This document shows positions 47,862-59,400 of a stretch of 64,000 bases of DNA, in pieces. The position numbers and the translations under genes were made by a program. The stretch is taken from NCBI RefSeq assembly GCF_029784165.1, contig NC_073695.1, positions 159,889,622-159,953,621 of the forward strand, given 5' to 3'. Within the stretch, counting starts at the first letter, position 1. Every line of letters starts with the position of its first letter. The notes under the pieces are model-generated. The model was given only the letters and a program-made list of their open reading frames with translations. It ran no database searches and had not been told where the DNA came from. The stretch is from Wyeomyia smithii (lineage: Eukaryota > Arthropoda > Insecta > Diptera > Culicidae).

Positions 47862-48045
47862 TTGCAGAGAACTTATTGATTCAATAATCAACATTCAGCT
47901 CCTTCAGAATACTGTACTCTCAACTTAACAATGCTAAGTTTGACAGAGTTTCACTCTTCATAGTCGTACGCAACCTATTTTCAATCAGTTTCATCTTCGA
48001 AAAAGACCTTTCTCCAGTTGCGTTCGAGATCATTAGGCTCAAACA
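47862..48045 (-). pseudogene. hAT transposase C-terminal dimerisation scrap
   Basis: The minus strand reads SNATGERSFSKMKLIENRLR, then TTMKSETLSNLALLS, a stop, and EYSILKELNVDY. The ERSFSK(M/L)KLI-N-LR-TM block is the hallmark of the hAT C-terminal dimerisation domain. About 55 codons remain, with two stops. It shows the hAT element derived from an autonomous parent transcribed on the minus strand. Confidence 0.85.
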
Positions 48046-48050
48046 ACGCC

Positions 48051-48550
48051 TTAGGGTAGGGAACATATTCTAAGCAGCTTTAGGAACCGCCTGTTTATTC
48101 AGACGAAATAATCAAAATGTGTTGGGTGAAACTCAAACAGTAGTATATCAAACTGTTCGCTATCGTTTTCTCTGTCAGAATTGCTTTCAGATTGTAAAAC
48201 TAAGTTAGTAAACTTTAACAATCATCAATCAAAGTTACCAATCGAGGGACACTATTCAAATCACCCCGAACCTATTTTAAGCAGTTACCATCTGTTTTGC
48301 AGGCGTTTTTTTTCAGCACCCGAAGTGGCTCCTGAATGGCTGCTATATAGGTCGATTTGTTTCAATTGCAATTGTTCACAGATTACTTTGTGATTAACGG
48401 TATTTCTTATATTCGTAAGACAGCTAGACAACCAAGGTTTTCGTTTCCATCATTGAAATTGTCGATATTGATCAAAATGCAGGAGTTTGAGGCCTGTTTT
48501 GTTCGACTGATTAAAATAGGCGCTACTGCTTAAACCGTACCCTACCCTAA
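48051..48550. mobile_element. Inverted-repeat element inside the hAT
   Basis: TTAGGGTAGGGAACATATTC at the left and reversed right TTAGGGTAGGGTACGGTTTA are inverted; a second short similarity (TTCTAAGCAG / TTTAAGCAG) follows. Non-coding. The target duplication is uncertain. Confidence 0.7.
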
Positions 48551-48733
48551 ATAAAATAATTTTTGCAAGGCACTAACGAGTTTTTGATTTTTTTCTTCAT
48601 GTAATCATCTTTTTTGAGCTCCACTTTGATATACGCGGGGTTTGTGGTGACAGTTCATTTTGAATAAATGTAATAATAAATTCGGTTCTTGCTCACTGTT
48701 TATAGCCAGATCTAACTGTCGTATGATTTGGAC

Positions 48734-49006
48734 CAGAGGTGCCAGATGTTTTCGAAAGATGTCTGCAACTGCTCGAAATCCGGAAATTTTTTCTTGATAT
48801 CTGAAAAATCCTACCGCAATTTGAAAAAAAAAACGCGATCCGCAGGCAAAAATCTGCACACAATTTGAGAGAGACTGCGCAAATATAAGGCTACGCTGGC
48901 AATAATCTACAAAAACTAGGAAAAAACTACACACATCTGCAGGTCAATAAAATCTGCACACGGACTCTGAAAATCTGCATTTTACAACGCAAATCTGGTA
49001 TCCCTG
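48734..49006. mobile_element. Family V MITE, copy inside the hAT
   Basis: It begins CAGAGGTGCCAGATG and ends ATCTGGTATCCCTG. The body parallels 35219-35505 (CTGCAACTGCTCG, AAATCTGCACACGGACT). Flanks ATTTGGAC and ATTCTGAC may be a decayed 8-bp duplication. Confidence 0.85.
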
Positions 49007-51247
49007 ATTCTGACAAGTAAACTTGTTTTCGGAATCACCAGCAATGCATTAAAAAAACTTGTGGATTATGTATTTTCTTTCCTGCTTGATCTCCAGTGCG
49101 CGTTGGTTCGATTCAAATGGTGTGTTAATGTGTGTCATTCCAAGAGAATCGATGGATCTTATGGATGTAGTTGTGATATTGGCGCTCGCGAAAAAAAACA
49201 CTGAAGAAAAGTTTTATTTCAGTTTGAAATGGTCTGTTCAAATTTTCTTGCTGTAAATTGAACTTTTGATTGAATCTCATTTTTGATAGAGAGAAGAACT
49301 ATTTCACGTTTTGTGGGGGCCCCAAAAATGTGGGGGCCCGGGGTCCGGGCCCCCTGGGCCCCCTCTTAAATCCGGCTCTGCATGTAGCTAATGCGAAAAG
49401 TTGCCAAATCGCCGTGCGTAAAATGCATGTGCTTTTCGGACAACAAATTGTGCAAAAAATTGTTCAAAATTGGAGAAAATCCTTGTCGGTGAAGTTTACC
49501 CGAAAGAATGTCAATAGAAACGGAATCAAAAGCCCCCTTAATGTCCAAGAACGCAGACGCCATTTGTTCTTTGCGAGCATACGCCAGCTGAATATCTGTT
49601 GAAAGCAACGCAAGACAATCATTCGTCCCTTTGGCACGGCGGAAGCCAAACTGAGTATCTGATAGTAGACCATTTGATTCGACCCAGTGGTCTAAGCGAC
49701 GGAGTATCATTTTTTCCATCAATTTCCGGATACAGGATAGCATTGCAATCGGCCTATAAGAGTTGTGATCAGAAGCTGGTTTCCCTGGTTTTTGGATGGC
49801 GATCACGTTCACTTGCCTCCAATCCTGCGGTACAATGTTTTGCTCCAGGAACTTATTGAACAAGTTCAACAAGCGCCTCTTGGCATTGCCGGGTAGATTC
49901 TTCAACAAGTTGAATTTGATTCTATCTAACCCAGGTGCGTTATTGTTACAGGACAGGAGGGCAACTGAAAATTCTGCCATCGTAAAAGGTGATTCTATCG
50001 CTTCGTGGCCCGAAGACGCATCACGAACAATGTTTTGCTCAGGAACAGAGTCTGGACATACTTTCCTGGCAAAATCAAATATCCACCGACTTGAAGACTC
50101 CTCGCTTTCGTTGACCGTTACGCGATTCCGCATTCTTCGGGCTGTGTTCCAAAGAGTGCTCATCGATGTCTCCCTCGACGTCTCGTTCACGAACCGACGC
50201 CAATATCCGCGTTTCTTTGCTTTAGCCAAACTTTTAAGCTTGGTATTAAGTTCCGAATACCGTATATAGTCGCCAGGTATACCTTTCTTCTGATAGGCCA
50301 AAAACGCGTCGGATCTTTGCGTGTAGACATCGGAGCACTCTTGGTCCCACCACGGAGTGGGAGGCCGTTTTTTGATCGTTACGCCGGGATATTTCTTCGT
50401 TTGGGCTTGCAACGCGGCGTCGAGAATCAAGCCCGCGAAGAGATTGTATTCTTCAAGTGGTGGATGATGTTGAATCGACTCGACCGCTTTTGAAATCATT
50501 TCCTCGTATAACTTCCAATCGACATTCCGTGTGAGGTCATACGAAATGTCAATTGGTCGCATGCGAGTTGACCCGTTATTAATTGAAATAAGAATAGGCA
50601 AATGGTCGCTACCGTGAGGATCGAGGATTACCTTCCATGTGCAATCCAACCGTAGCGACGTCGAACATAAGGATAGATCCAAAGCGCTTGGGCGCGCTGG
50701 AGGTTTCGGGATACGTGTCATTTCACCGTTGTTTAAAATAGTCATGTCGAAGTCATCGCAAAGGTTATAGATTAAAGAGGAGCGGTTATCATTGTAAGGG
50801 GAACCCCAAGCCACACCATGAGAGTTGAAGTCTCCCAAAATCAAACGTGGCGAGGGAAGAAGTTCTATTAAATCAAAGAGCAGCCGTTGCCCAACCTGTG
50901 CTCTGGGAGGAATATATATTGAGGCAATACAAAGCTCTTTACCTTGTATTGTCATTTGACATGCGACAACTTCGATGCCTGGAATCGAGGGGAGGTTAAT
51001 ACGATAGAAAGAATAGCACTTTTTAATCCCTAAAAGTACTCCTCCATATGGGGTGTCTCGATCAAGGCGAATAATATTAAAATCATGGAAGTTGAGATCA
51101 ATATTTGAAGTAAGCCAAGTTTCACAAAGGGAAAATGCATCGCATTTGTTTTTATTTATCAAAATTTTAAACGAATAAATTTTTGGTAAAATACTTCTAC
51201 AATTCCACTGTAAGACAGAGATAGAATCCTTCATATACGCAGTTGAA

Positions 51248-52618
51248 TTAGGCATCGAAGGATACAATCGCTGCAAGGAGGGGCCATTGGGCAGTCAACT
51301 GCTTCAAAAATGATCTAACTGTTGGGAGGAATGCTGTAAGAAAAATTTTAATTGGATCGGATACATTGAAATTTTCAAAAATCCAGTCCACAATGTCAGA
51401 AAATTTCACTAATCCAGAGTTTGTTTCATCAACTGGATGTGCAAAAGGAACAACTGGGGTTTTAGATGTTCCTGGCAGTGCTGGGAACTCCTTCTGGGAC
51501 TTTAAATTTGCAAGCCCAGGAGGAGTTTGCTTCGGTTTTTCCGCAGCACTGTTTGGTTTGTTCGTACTTTTCATTACACTTTGGGAAATCTTAGGACCTT
51601 TACGGGAAAGTTTAGGAGAAGAAACATTTTTCCTCTTCCTAGACTCCCCAGGATTGGCATAAGATGTTCCCGCTGATGAATCGTCAGAATCGGTTTCATC
51701 AGAGGGCAACATATCAAAGGGGTTCGATGTTATGGTAGAAGTGGTCACGGTCTTCTTCAACATCTCAGCGTAAGAACGCTTTGAACGCTCCTTAAGTGAC
51801 CGCTTGATTTTATCTCTGCGCTGCATGTACACCGGGCATGTGGAGAGCTCATGCTGGTTTTCCCCACAGTGAATACATTTTTCAGCATTAACACTGCAAG
51901 AATTTTCCGCATGAGTCTCCCCACACTTGCTACATCGTGCCTTATTGCAGCAGTAGGCGGCTGTGTGGCCTAACTGCTTGCAATTGGTGCAATTCATAAC
52001 ACGGGGTACATACAATCGCACAGGCAGACGAACCCGGTCGATCGAGACGTGGCTAGGGAGTGCAGATCCGGCAAACGTAACACGAAACGAGTCTGACGGA
52101 GTGTAAAGTTTTTTACCGCCGACGAGAGACATGGACCGCAATTGCTTACAATCCAAAATCTTCGCCTGTGTTTCGGTATTTTTGAAGCAACCGGTTGCGC
52201 TTTTTAGGATACACTCGACAGACAGACTCGAATCGGTTATGACACCGTCGATCTCCACGTCTCGTGCGGGTATGTAGACGCGATACTCGCGTGTGAAGAG
52301 CTCAGAGCAAGCGATAGCATTGGCCTGTGCCAGATCACTGACCACGACACGGAGCTTGTTAGGTCGGACCTTGGAAATTTCGGTCACGGCCTTGTACCCC
52401 TTCGTCAGGTCTTTAGAAATTTGCAGTATGTTTAATCGCTTTGAATTCACTCCTGCCTTTGGAAGAAAATAAACAGTATAGCTACCCTGTTGAGATCCGT
52501 CCGGGTAAAGCCTGGGGCGAGGGGGGACTGGAGAATGAACAGGGGAGGGGGTAACAGAAGGGTCAGGGTCAGGGGGGTTCGGGGATGGTGGCACGGGAGG
52601 CGAGGGATCTATATCCAT
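51248..52618 (-). CDS. ORF1 (gag-like) of the I/LOA-type retroposon
   Basis: Open for 456 codons from ATG 52618. The N-terminus is a proline/serine-rich tail (PSPPVPPSPNPPDPDPS), followed by a nucleic-acid-binding region. Three zinc knuckles lie at about residues 210-262: CTNCKQLGHTAAYC, CSKCGETHAENSC and CIHCGENQHELSTC. A basic Ser/Lys segment follows (RKRKNVSSPKLSRKGPK). It would package the element RNA. It overlaps ORF2 by 29 bp in another frame (ORF2 ATG at 51276). No lesion was seen, so this ORF may be intact even though ORF2 is broken. Confidence 0.9.
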   Translation of the reverse strand: MDIDPSPPVPPSPNPPDPDPSVTPSPVHSPVPPRPRLYPDGSQQGSYTVYFLPKAGVNSKRLNILQISKDLTKGYKAVTEISKVRPNKLRVVVSDLAQANAIACSELFTREYRVYIPARDVEIDGVITDSSLSVECILKSATGCFKNTETQAKILDCKQLRSMSLVGGKKLYTPSDSFRVTFAGSALPSHVSIDRVRLPVRLYVPRVMNCTNCKQLGHTAAYCCNKARCSKCGETHAENSCSVNAEKCIHCGENQHELSTCPVYMQRRDKIKRSLKERSKRSYAEMLKKTVTTSTITSNPFDMLPSDETDSDDSSAGTSYANPGESRKRKNVSSPKLSRKGPKISQSVMKSTNKPNSAAEKPKQTPPGLANLKSQKEFPALPGTSKTPVVPFAHPVDETNSGLVKFSDIVDWIFENFNVSDPIKIFLTAFLPTVRSFLKQLTAQWPLLAAIVSFDA

Positions 52619-53583
52619 CGCGCTAAATGTAGCGCACTAGCGCACTAGCGCCGACAAGAACACGTACCTCTTTACTTCTTCCTTCCAGCAGTGGTTGTCC
52701 GATCGTTCGAAGCTGCACCCAAAGCAGCCAGCAGCACCAATACAGCCACCAGCAGTGAGCCGGGTGTGAGATCACTCAGCACAGCGACACGGACTCGATT
52801 GTCAACTGATGGCCTTCAACTCGAAAGAATAATACACTCTTTTGTTTGGCTATTCGTACACACGGACCGGATTGTAATAGAACGACCACTTTGCACGTCC
52901 ATTTCTGTCGAGTGTTCGACGCGGAATGAGGTGAAATTTTGTATGAGGACACTTTTCGACAAGAGGAACTTTTGAGCCCTACCACTAAACGAAATTCGAA
53001 GTTCAATTTTTCCTTTACGTTCCATTGGCCGCAGCTCAAAAATTTAGAAGTCCCAGAGAGTCGATTATTTTCAAACAAAAAAATGATTCGTTTTGTTACT
53101 GGAAAATAAATTCGATATACATTATCATTAGATCTCAAATCAATCGATTTTTAAACGCTTGCCACCTCCGTGAAATCATTTCACCATTCAAAATGGTCGT
53201 GAAATAATTCCACGCGAAACGTCGCTTTTTACGTTTTCACTTCACTTATATGACACTCATAATAACCCAGATTTCACGGAAGATGTCACTTTGCGACGTT
53301 TTTCTCACTTACGTGAGTCCCGTAATAGGATTTTTTTCACTTCACTCTGATTTCACCGTGAAGTGACTCCCGTAATAAGCACCAATAAATATATCCTTTA
53401 TTGTACCTGATTGCAATTCCTTTCAATGTGTTACCTTTCTTGTTCGTTTGGCTCGAATTTTGACATGTTTGGCTCACAACATTCTCTTCGCATATGCCCT
53501 CTGAGTATAGAGATAAGTGACTTTTAACCTACTCACATTAGTAAACGTGTACACCGTGTAAAGTTGCTTCTGTTTCCTCCAAA

Positions 53584-54602
53584 CAGGATCGCCACACTTA
53601 TATCTGTATTTTTCTTTGAAAATATCTATATATCTGTATCTCGGGCCAAAAAATCTGTATTAAAAATCTCTATCGAGCAAACTCAAAATGTTGAATGGAA
53701 AAATTTTCACTTGTAGAACATATTCAAACAAATTAATTCTTCTCTACGTAATGTTTATACAGGTTTTTGTTGAATTTATTTTTTAAAGTTTTCGTTAATT
53801 TAATATTAGTATTTCCTCCTTGGTTTGCAACGTAGCTTTCAGCTTTTAAAATTGAGATCACTAGCTTACGAATTTGGGGAATTGTCGCATCAAACCGTTT
53901 AGATTTTCCAATTTCACGAACGATTTAAGATTACTTAAAGCTGCCAATTTTACAACAGGATCGGTGAAATCGCACCTCTTTGCAATTTGTTTTACAAACA
54001 TTGAATTGGGTTGTTTAGCTATATCAGTTTTTTATATCATCTGAAAGAGCTGCATTTTCTAAGCAAAACATTTTCAAAATTTTTCTATCGTTCTTCGATT
54101 TTTAAATCACGAATTTAAACTGCTCGAAATCGCTACAATGACAGTTGGTATATGGGCAAACTGTCATTGTAGTGATTTAGAGTGATTTTTCAATCTTCAT
54201 TTAAAAATCGAAGGACAATGATAATTTTGTTTAAATCATGTTTTGCTCAAAAAATTACACTCTTTTAACTGATATATAAAAATCAGAAATCCGTGAATAG
54301 CTAAACAACCCAATTGAAACCCTGACAAATATTTCGAAACAAACATTTCGATTTTCGCGCTTCGTTCGAGTCACATTCCACTTCTTCTTCATCGATACCT
54401 ACATAATTCTGAAGTTTTTTACAAAACTTTGAAAATCGTATAATCGAATTCTACCTTTGAAATTGATTTCAGTTCGTCGGTATAACAAAAAAAATCTGTA
54501 ATATCTGTTTTTTTGGCAATATTCTTCAATACAGATTCTGTATTGCTTTTTCAGTTCAAAAATCTGTAAAATACAGAAAAATCTGTATATGTGGCATCCA
54601 TG
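53584..54602. mobile_element. Element U, hAT-like, with ATCTGTA-rich ends
   Basis: Left CAGGATCGCCACACTTATAT and reversed right CATGGATGCCACATATACAG are imperfect inverted ends related to family V (CAGAGATGCCAGAT). CCTCCAAA (53576-53583) and CCTTCAAA (54603-54610) match 7 of 8 bases as a target duplication. A family T hairpin lies inside. No transposase was recognised. Confidence 0.7.
54004..54315. mobile_element. Family T hairpin MITE, copy 3
   Basis: Complete 312-bp copy from AATTGGGTTGTTTAGCTAT to ATAGCTAAACAACCCAATT. The arms pair along their whole length around CAATGACAGTTGGTATATGG (54136). Confidence 0.88.
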
Positions 54603-54894
54603 CCTTCAAACTATAAATCATCGCATCTTGTTGCTTCGACTTTTTATTACTTTTTACCATTTTTTATCGATTATGTTCAGCAGCTTCTTCCGATTTCTGA
54701 TCACGAATGAGAAAAATTATTCAGAAACAAGTTTAAAACATATAACGAGTGTTCAATTGTATATTTGCTGCTAAAAACATAGCATTGCAAACAAGACAGC
54801 TATTTGTAAATATTTTCTACAACTAGTTGCACTAACACATTCGTACGTAAAAAGGTCTGTTGCTAATGTGTATTCGCGTTGACGGTGTTGCTGA
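54603..54894. other. Unassigned flank
   Basis: No gene seen. The end (GTATTCGCGTTGACGGTGTT) matches 44946-44965 and the inner part of element S, so this is repeat DNA that received the gypsy element. Confidence 0.5.
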
Positions 54895-55015
54895 TACTTG
54901 TGTTCTCCCCTAGCCATGGCCTCACTGCTCCGGCATAGACTACCTTGGGACCATTTAGGCGACTACTCCATTATGGATAAGGATAGCGGCTGGTAGGGGG
55001 ACCCAATAAACAAAA

Positions 55016-56425
55016 ATGTTCAACTCAAAAACAAAAGAGACGGGTGCGGAGGGGTTACCAAATCCCTTCGCACGAGGTGGCATCCAGCGGTCTCCGCAGA
55101 AGAAGGCGGAGACGGATGCGGCGAAGTCTGGAGGTGGAAAAACGGCGAATCCGTCGGTGTCCACACCAGACATCTCGGTAGACGGTCCCTTGCTAGTCAA
55201 GGCCGTCGAAAGGTGTATGGACATGCGGCCAAGAGTGGCGGCGCTGTCTGAACAACTCGATGCCATAATCGAGTTCTTGGCGAACAGGCGAAACATCGCT
55301 GGCGACCTGAAGCAGAGCCTCCTCCTGCTTCGGAGCACCATTGATGAAGCCAGAAAGGAGCACGAAGAACTCGTAGCTCGGGTGAAGGCGGCCGAGAAAG
55401 CGGCCAGGACCGGGAGGGCGACTGCATCTAAAGAGGTGCAGACAGACGCCCCCTCGTTCGCGTCGGTCTGCTCCACGGGGCAGGTCGCTAAGCGAACGAG
55501 GCAGTCCCCGGGGGAATCGGCCCCCGGGAACACCAAGAAACGATTGGTCGTGCTACTCCCACGGGAACACACGCCAACCGGTTCAAGGTCCACCGCGGAA
55601 AAGGCACAGGTGGAGGCTACGGGCAACCCTTGGACTACCGTAGAGGGTAGGAAGCGTCGGGAAGGTGCGACGCGACATGATGGCGGAGCGGCCAGAGGAC
55701 CAAAAAAGGTCAAAAAGGCGCGGAGTAGGGGTGATGCCCTCATACTCAAGACGGATGGGTCGAAGTACTCAGAAGTCTTGAAGAAGATGAGGGGGGAAAC
55801 CCAGCTCAAGGATCTGGGGGCGGATGTGCGGAGTATCCGCCGATCTCGCACTGGCGAGATGATACTTGAGCTCCGGAAGGACGCCAAGAACAAGGGGGCT
55901 ACCTACAAAACGGTAGCTGAAAAGGTCCTAGGGAAGGAGGTGCAAGTGCGGGCACTCACCTCAGAAGTGACTCTCCAGCTTAAAAACCTGGACGAAATCA
56001 CTGAGGGGTGCGACATTGCACAAGCCCTAAAAGCGAAGTGCGGGGTGGAGGTGGCTAAGGAGTCAATCCGCCTCCGCAAAGGTCCGGCGGGGACCCAGAT
56101 AGCTACCTTCCGACTACCGTCGGCGGACGCTAACCTGGCCCTGAAAGAGGGCAAGTTGAAGGTCGGCTGGTCTGTATGTCCTCTGGGCATACTACAGCAA
56201 CCAGACATTTGCTTCCGGTGCTTTGAGGGCGGACATAAGTCCTGGACCTGCAAGGGGCCCGATAGGAGCCAGCTGTGCAGGCGATGTGGAGGTGCAGGCC
56301 ATAAAGCAAAGGACTGTGTGGAGTCTCCCAAGTGCATGGTATGTTCCGGGAAACGGGACGCCAAACACTTTATGGGAGGCCCCAGGTGCCCAGCCGGTAA
56401 GCCGGCAGCGAAACCTCGGGCGTAA
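55016..56425 (+). CDS. ORF1 (gag-like) of the R1-clade retroposon
   Basis: Open for 469 codons from ATG 55016. A basic, Lys/Arg-rich first half with a helical stretch (residues about 60-140, EARKEHEELVARVKAAEKAA) precedes a conserved C-terminal half. The zinc knuckles come last: CFRCFEGGHKSWTC, CRRCGGAGHKAKDC and CMVCSGKRDAKHF, at about residues 399-455. It should bind the element RNA. No stop or frameshift was seen. The opposite strand also has a long open frame (54955-55893), an effect of codon bias. ORF2 follows in the -1 frame. Confidence 0.92.
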   Translation: MFNSKTKETGAEGLPNPFARGGIQRSPQKKAETDAAKSGGGKTANPSVSTPDISVDGPLLVKAVERCMDMRPRVAALSEQLDAIIEFLANRRNIAGDLKQSLLLLRSTIDEARKEHEELVARVKAAEKAARTGRATASKEVQTDAPSFASVCSTGQVAKRTRQSPGESAPGNTKKRLVVLLPREHTPTGSRSTAEKAQVEATGNPWTTVEGRKRREGATRHDGGAARGPKKVKKARSRGDALILKTDGSKYSEVLKKMRGETQLKDLGADVRSIRRSRTGEMILELRKDAKNKGATYKTVAEKVLGKEVQVRALTSEVTLQLKNLDEITEGCDIAQALKAKCGVEVAKESIRLRKGPAGTQIATFRLPSADANLALKEGKLKVGWSVCPLGILQQPDICFRCFEGGHKSWTCKGPDRSQLCRRCGGAGHKAKDCVESPKCMVCSGKRDAKHFMGGPRCPAGKPAAKPRA

Positions 56426-56427
56426 GG

Positions 56428-59400
56428 GTGACGCAACTGAACCTGAACCATTGCTTCGCGGCTCAGCAGCTGCTACACCAAGCAGCCACTGAGTCGTTGT
56501 CAGACATCGCCGTCATATCGGATCCCTACCGCATCCCTCCCGGAAACGGTAACTGGGTTGCGGATAGGTCCAGTTTGGCGGCCATATGTACGACGAGCAA
56601 GTTCCCGGTTCAGGAGGTTGTCTCAACCTCAGAAGAAGGGTACGTAGTTGCTAAGGTAAACGGAGTGTTCTACTGCAGTTGCTATGCTCCGCCACGTTGG
56701 TCTACCGAAAGGTTCACCCAGATGGTCGACCTCCTATCCATGGAGCTAACGGGTCTAACGCCGTTGGTGGTGGCGGGCGACTTCAACGCTTGGGCTGTTG
56801 AGTGGGGAAGTCGCTTCACGAACCAGAGGGGCCAGATCCTGTTGGGGGCTTTTGCAAAGCTCAACCTAGATCTGGCCAACGTTGGGAACAAAAGTACATT
56901 TAGCAGAAATGGTGCGGAGTCGATCATCGACGTGACGTTCTCCAGCCCAGGACTGATCAAGAACTGGAGGGTAGACGATGGCTACACTAATAGCGACCAC
57001 CAGGCGGTCTGTTATAGTGTAGACAACAACGAGAGGCGGCAAGCGACGGGTAGAGCCAACACTCCGACCGTTCGCGGGTGGAAGACATCGCACTTTGATG
57101 CCGAGGTATTCGAAGAGGCAATGAGAAGGGAGCGCGAGGGGGGCAGTTGGATCCGCCCGACTGCTGACCAACTAGTTGCTATGCTATCGCGGGCGTGCGT
57201 GCCACCATGCCTAGGACTCGCCAACCTAGGAATGGAAAGCCACCGGTTTACTGGTGGACGGACGCGATAGCCGACCTTCGCAGTGCGTGCCTCCGTGCAA
57301 GACGGAGGATGCAGCGTGCGCGAAACGAAGAAGAGAGGACAGAGCGCCGCGCAGCATTCAGTTCGGCAAGATCGATGCTAAAGAGTGCGATAAAGGCCAG
57401 CAAGAGGGCCTGCTTCGATAGGCTATGTGCGAGTGCCAATACAAATCCGTGGGGTGACGCCTACAGGATCGTAATGGCCAAGACTAAAGGCGCGCTGGCG
57501 CCTGCAGAGCGATCACCAGCGATGCTGGAGCGTATCATAGAGGGACTCTTTCCACGCCATGAGCCAAGTCCTTGGCCTCCGGCAGTCGAGTCTCACGTCC
57601 GACGTTCCAGTATCTCAGACATAGACCAGAGATGGTCGGCCAACCTGCCGAGCATCCAATCCGTGAGCGACGACAGCCGTGTCGAGGCAGGGGAGGAGTC
57701 AAGGGTTACGAATGAGGAACTCATCGTGATCGCCAAATCCCTAAAGGTGAGCAAGGCACCGGGACCGGATGGTATCCCTAACCTGGCGATCAGGCTGGCG
57801 ATAAAAACGGCCCCCGGGCTGTTCAGAGCAGTCATGCAGAGGTGCCTGGATGACTGTCTCTTTCCGGACAGGTGGAAGCGGCAGAGACTGGTCTTATTGC
57901 CGAAGGCTGGGAAACCGCCAGGGGACCCATTGGCATATAGGCCTATCTGCCTGCTGGACACCGTGGGCAAGGTGCTTGAGAGGATCATCCTCAACAGACT
58001 GGTGAGGTACACTGAGGGTGTACACGGTCTGGCAAGTAACCAGTTCGGCTTCCGGAAGGGCAGGTCCACGCTGGACGCAATCTCTTCCGTCATCAAGATG
58101 GCGGAGGTAGCAATCCAGCGCAAGAGAAGGGGAATATGCTACTGCGCAATCGTCACGCTCGACGTGAAGAATGCGTTCAATAGTGCCAGTTGGGACTCCA
58201 TAGCGCTCGCGCTCAGGAGCATCCATGTACCGGTGTCGCTGTACAAGATTCTGGAAAACTATTTCCAGAATCGAGTACTTGTTAACGACACGGAGGAGGG
58301 TCAGAAGTGCGTCCCAATTACCGCAGGAGTTCCGCAAGGTTCTATCCTGGGCCCGGTGTTGTGGAATGTCATGTATGACGGAGTGTTGAAACTCAAGTTC
58401 CCTGTAGAGGTTGTGATCATCGGCTTTGCAGACGACATAACGCTGGAGGTTTACGGCGAGTCTATCGAGGAGGTCGAGTTGACGGCCGCGCACTGTATAC
58501 GCAAGGTCGAGGACTGGATGCGCTCCAGGAAACTGGAGCTCGCGCATCATAAGACGGAGGTCACGGTTGTGAACAACCGTAAATCGGAGCAACAGGCGGT
58601 GGTCAGAGTCGGAGACTGCACCATCACCTCGAAGCGATCCCTGAAGCTCTTGGGGGTTATGGTGGACGACAAGCTCACGTTCGGGAGTCACGTCGACTAT
58701 GCCTGTAAGAGGGCCTCATCGGCTATTGCAGCACTATCTCGTATGATGTCCAATAGCTCAGCGGTTTATGGCAGCAAGCGAAGACTTCTTGCCAGCGTGG
58801 TTTCGTCCATACTTAGGTATGGTGGGCCAGTGTGGTCCAGAGCGCTAGGTACTAACAGTTACCGTGGTAAACTGGAAAGTACCTACAGGCTCATGTGCCT
58901 GAGAGTTGCGAGTGCGTATCGTACGGTGTCATACGATGCAATCTGTGTCTTGTCCGGCATGATGCCTATCAGCATCGCCATCAAGGAGGACAGAGAGTGT
59001 TTCGACCAACGTGACACAAGGGGCATACGATGTACCAGAAGGTCATTCTCGATGCTCCGCTGGCAGCGGGAATGGTCCAACTCCACAAAGGGCAGATGGA
59101 CGCACCGACTCATACCGGAGATATCCGGCTGGGTCGGGAGACGACATAGTGAAGTGAACTTCCACCTGACACAAATCCTGTCAGGCCATGGTTGTTTCAG
59201 GCAATATCTGCACAGGTTCGGACACGCGGTGTCCCCCATGTGTCCCGAGTGCGTGGAGGAGGAGGAGACTGCTGAGCATGTCTTCTTCGTATGCCCCCGT
59301 TTCGCAAGAGCGAGGAGCAACATGATGGCTGTGTGCGGGCCTGGCACTACTCCGGACAATCTAGTCCGGAGGATGTGCGACGACCCGGACATCTGGAACG

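Larger units (their letters stand above)
47707..49380 (-). mobile_element. hAT transposon inside ORF2, 8-bp duplication
   Basis: CATGTAGC at 47699-47706 and 49381-49388 is an exact 8-bp target duplication. The ends CAGAGCCGGATTTACGAT and reversed CAGAGCCGGATTTAAGAG are inverted, and GGGGGCCCGGGG follows on each side. A transposase scrap (47862-48045, minus) confirms the superfamily. Removing the insert and one duplication restores the RT reading frame (ISYMGLPQGS). It carries two smaller elements (48051-48550, 48734-49006). Confidence 0.95.
45913..51276 (-). pseudogene. ORF2: endonuclease, RT, RNase H; broken by hAT and deletions
   Basis: The 5' part (51276-49381) has the APE endonuclease (LQWNCRSILPK; CETW; LILGDFNSHGVAWGS; GSDHLPIL) and RT start (APGLDRIKFN; SYRPIAMLSCIRKLMEK; FGFRRAKGTNDC; FLDIKGAFDSV). 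The hAT element cuts it inside ISYM|GLPQGS. The 3' part resumes with GLPQGSCLSPLLYNFYV and the catalytic box as LLADDSVIS. It then shifts frame near 47600 and continues with VHKYLGVWFDSKGTW and RNase H (YYTDGSLLDGSTGFG; AELAAIQYTL; VPSHCSIPGNDKADSLA). Near 46596 a deletion joins YTLGLSDR to ALRSMKDVKHSPY, removing the RNase H segment that should carry the SDS aspartate. It cannot make an active protein. Confidence 0.9.
45571..52926 (-). mobile_element. I/LOA-type non-LTR retroposon, 5.7 kb without its insert
   Basis: TGAGGTGAAATTTT stands at both 45557-45570 and 52927-52940, giving a target duplication of up to 14 bp. The T run at the left end can only be a short A-tail on the minus strand. 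Order on the minus strand: 5' UTR (52926-52619), ORF1, ORF2 with endonuclease, RT and RNase H, then a 3' UTR (45912-45571). An hAT element at 47707-49380 splits ORF2. A second, small RNase H fragment of this family lies at 12861-13042. Confidence 0.88.
45347..53383. mobile_element. Old inverted-repeat element, split by a retroposon
   Basis: Left GGCGCTTATTACGGGAGTCA and reversed right GGTGCTTATTACGGGAGTCA are inverted and stay similar through CTTCACGGTGAAAT. Its body is 45347-45570 plus 52941-53383, about 670 bp once the retroposon is removed. Motifs GTGAAGTGA and TCACTTCAC recur. A 36-bp phrase (GCTCAAAAATTTCTAAGTCC) occurs at 45518 and 53034 in direct orientation. Confidence 0.75.

Noticed and set aside
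45518..53066. The 36-bp phrase GCTCAAAAATTTCTAAGTCC on both sides as the retroposon target duplication
   Set aside because: TGAGGTGAAATTTT directly adjoins both ends of the retroposon and fits better; the 36-bp phrase is set back by about 100 bp on the right and is an internal repeat of the older element.
54955..55893. A 312-codon open frame on the minus strand
   Set aside because: It lies wholly opposite ORF1 of the R1-clade element and has low-complexity Ser/Ala-rich sequence; codon bias of ORF1 explains it. Similar antisense frames at 55903-56451 and 57894-58691 were rejected for the same reason.
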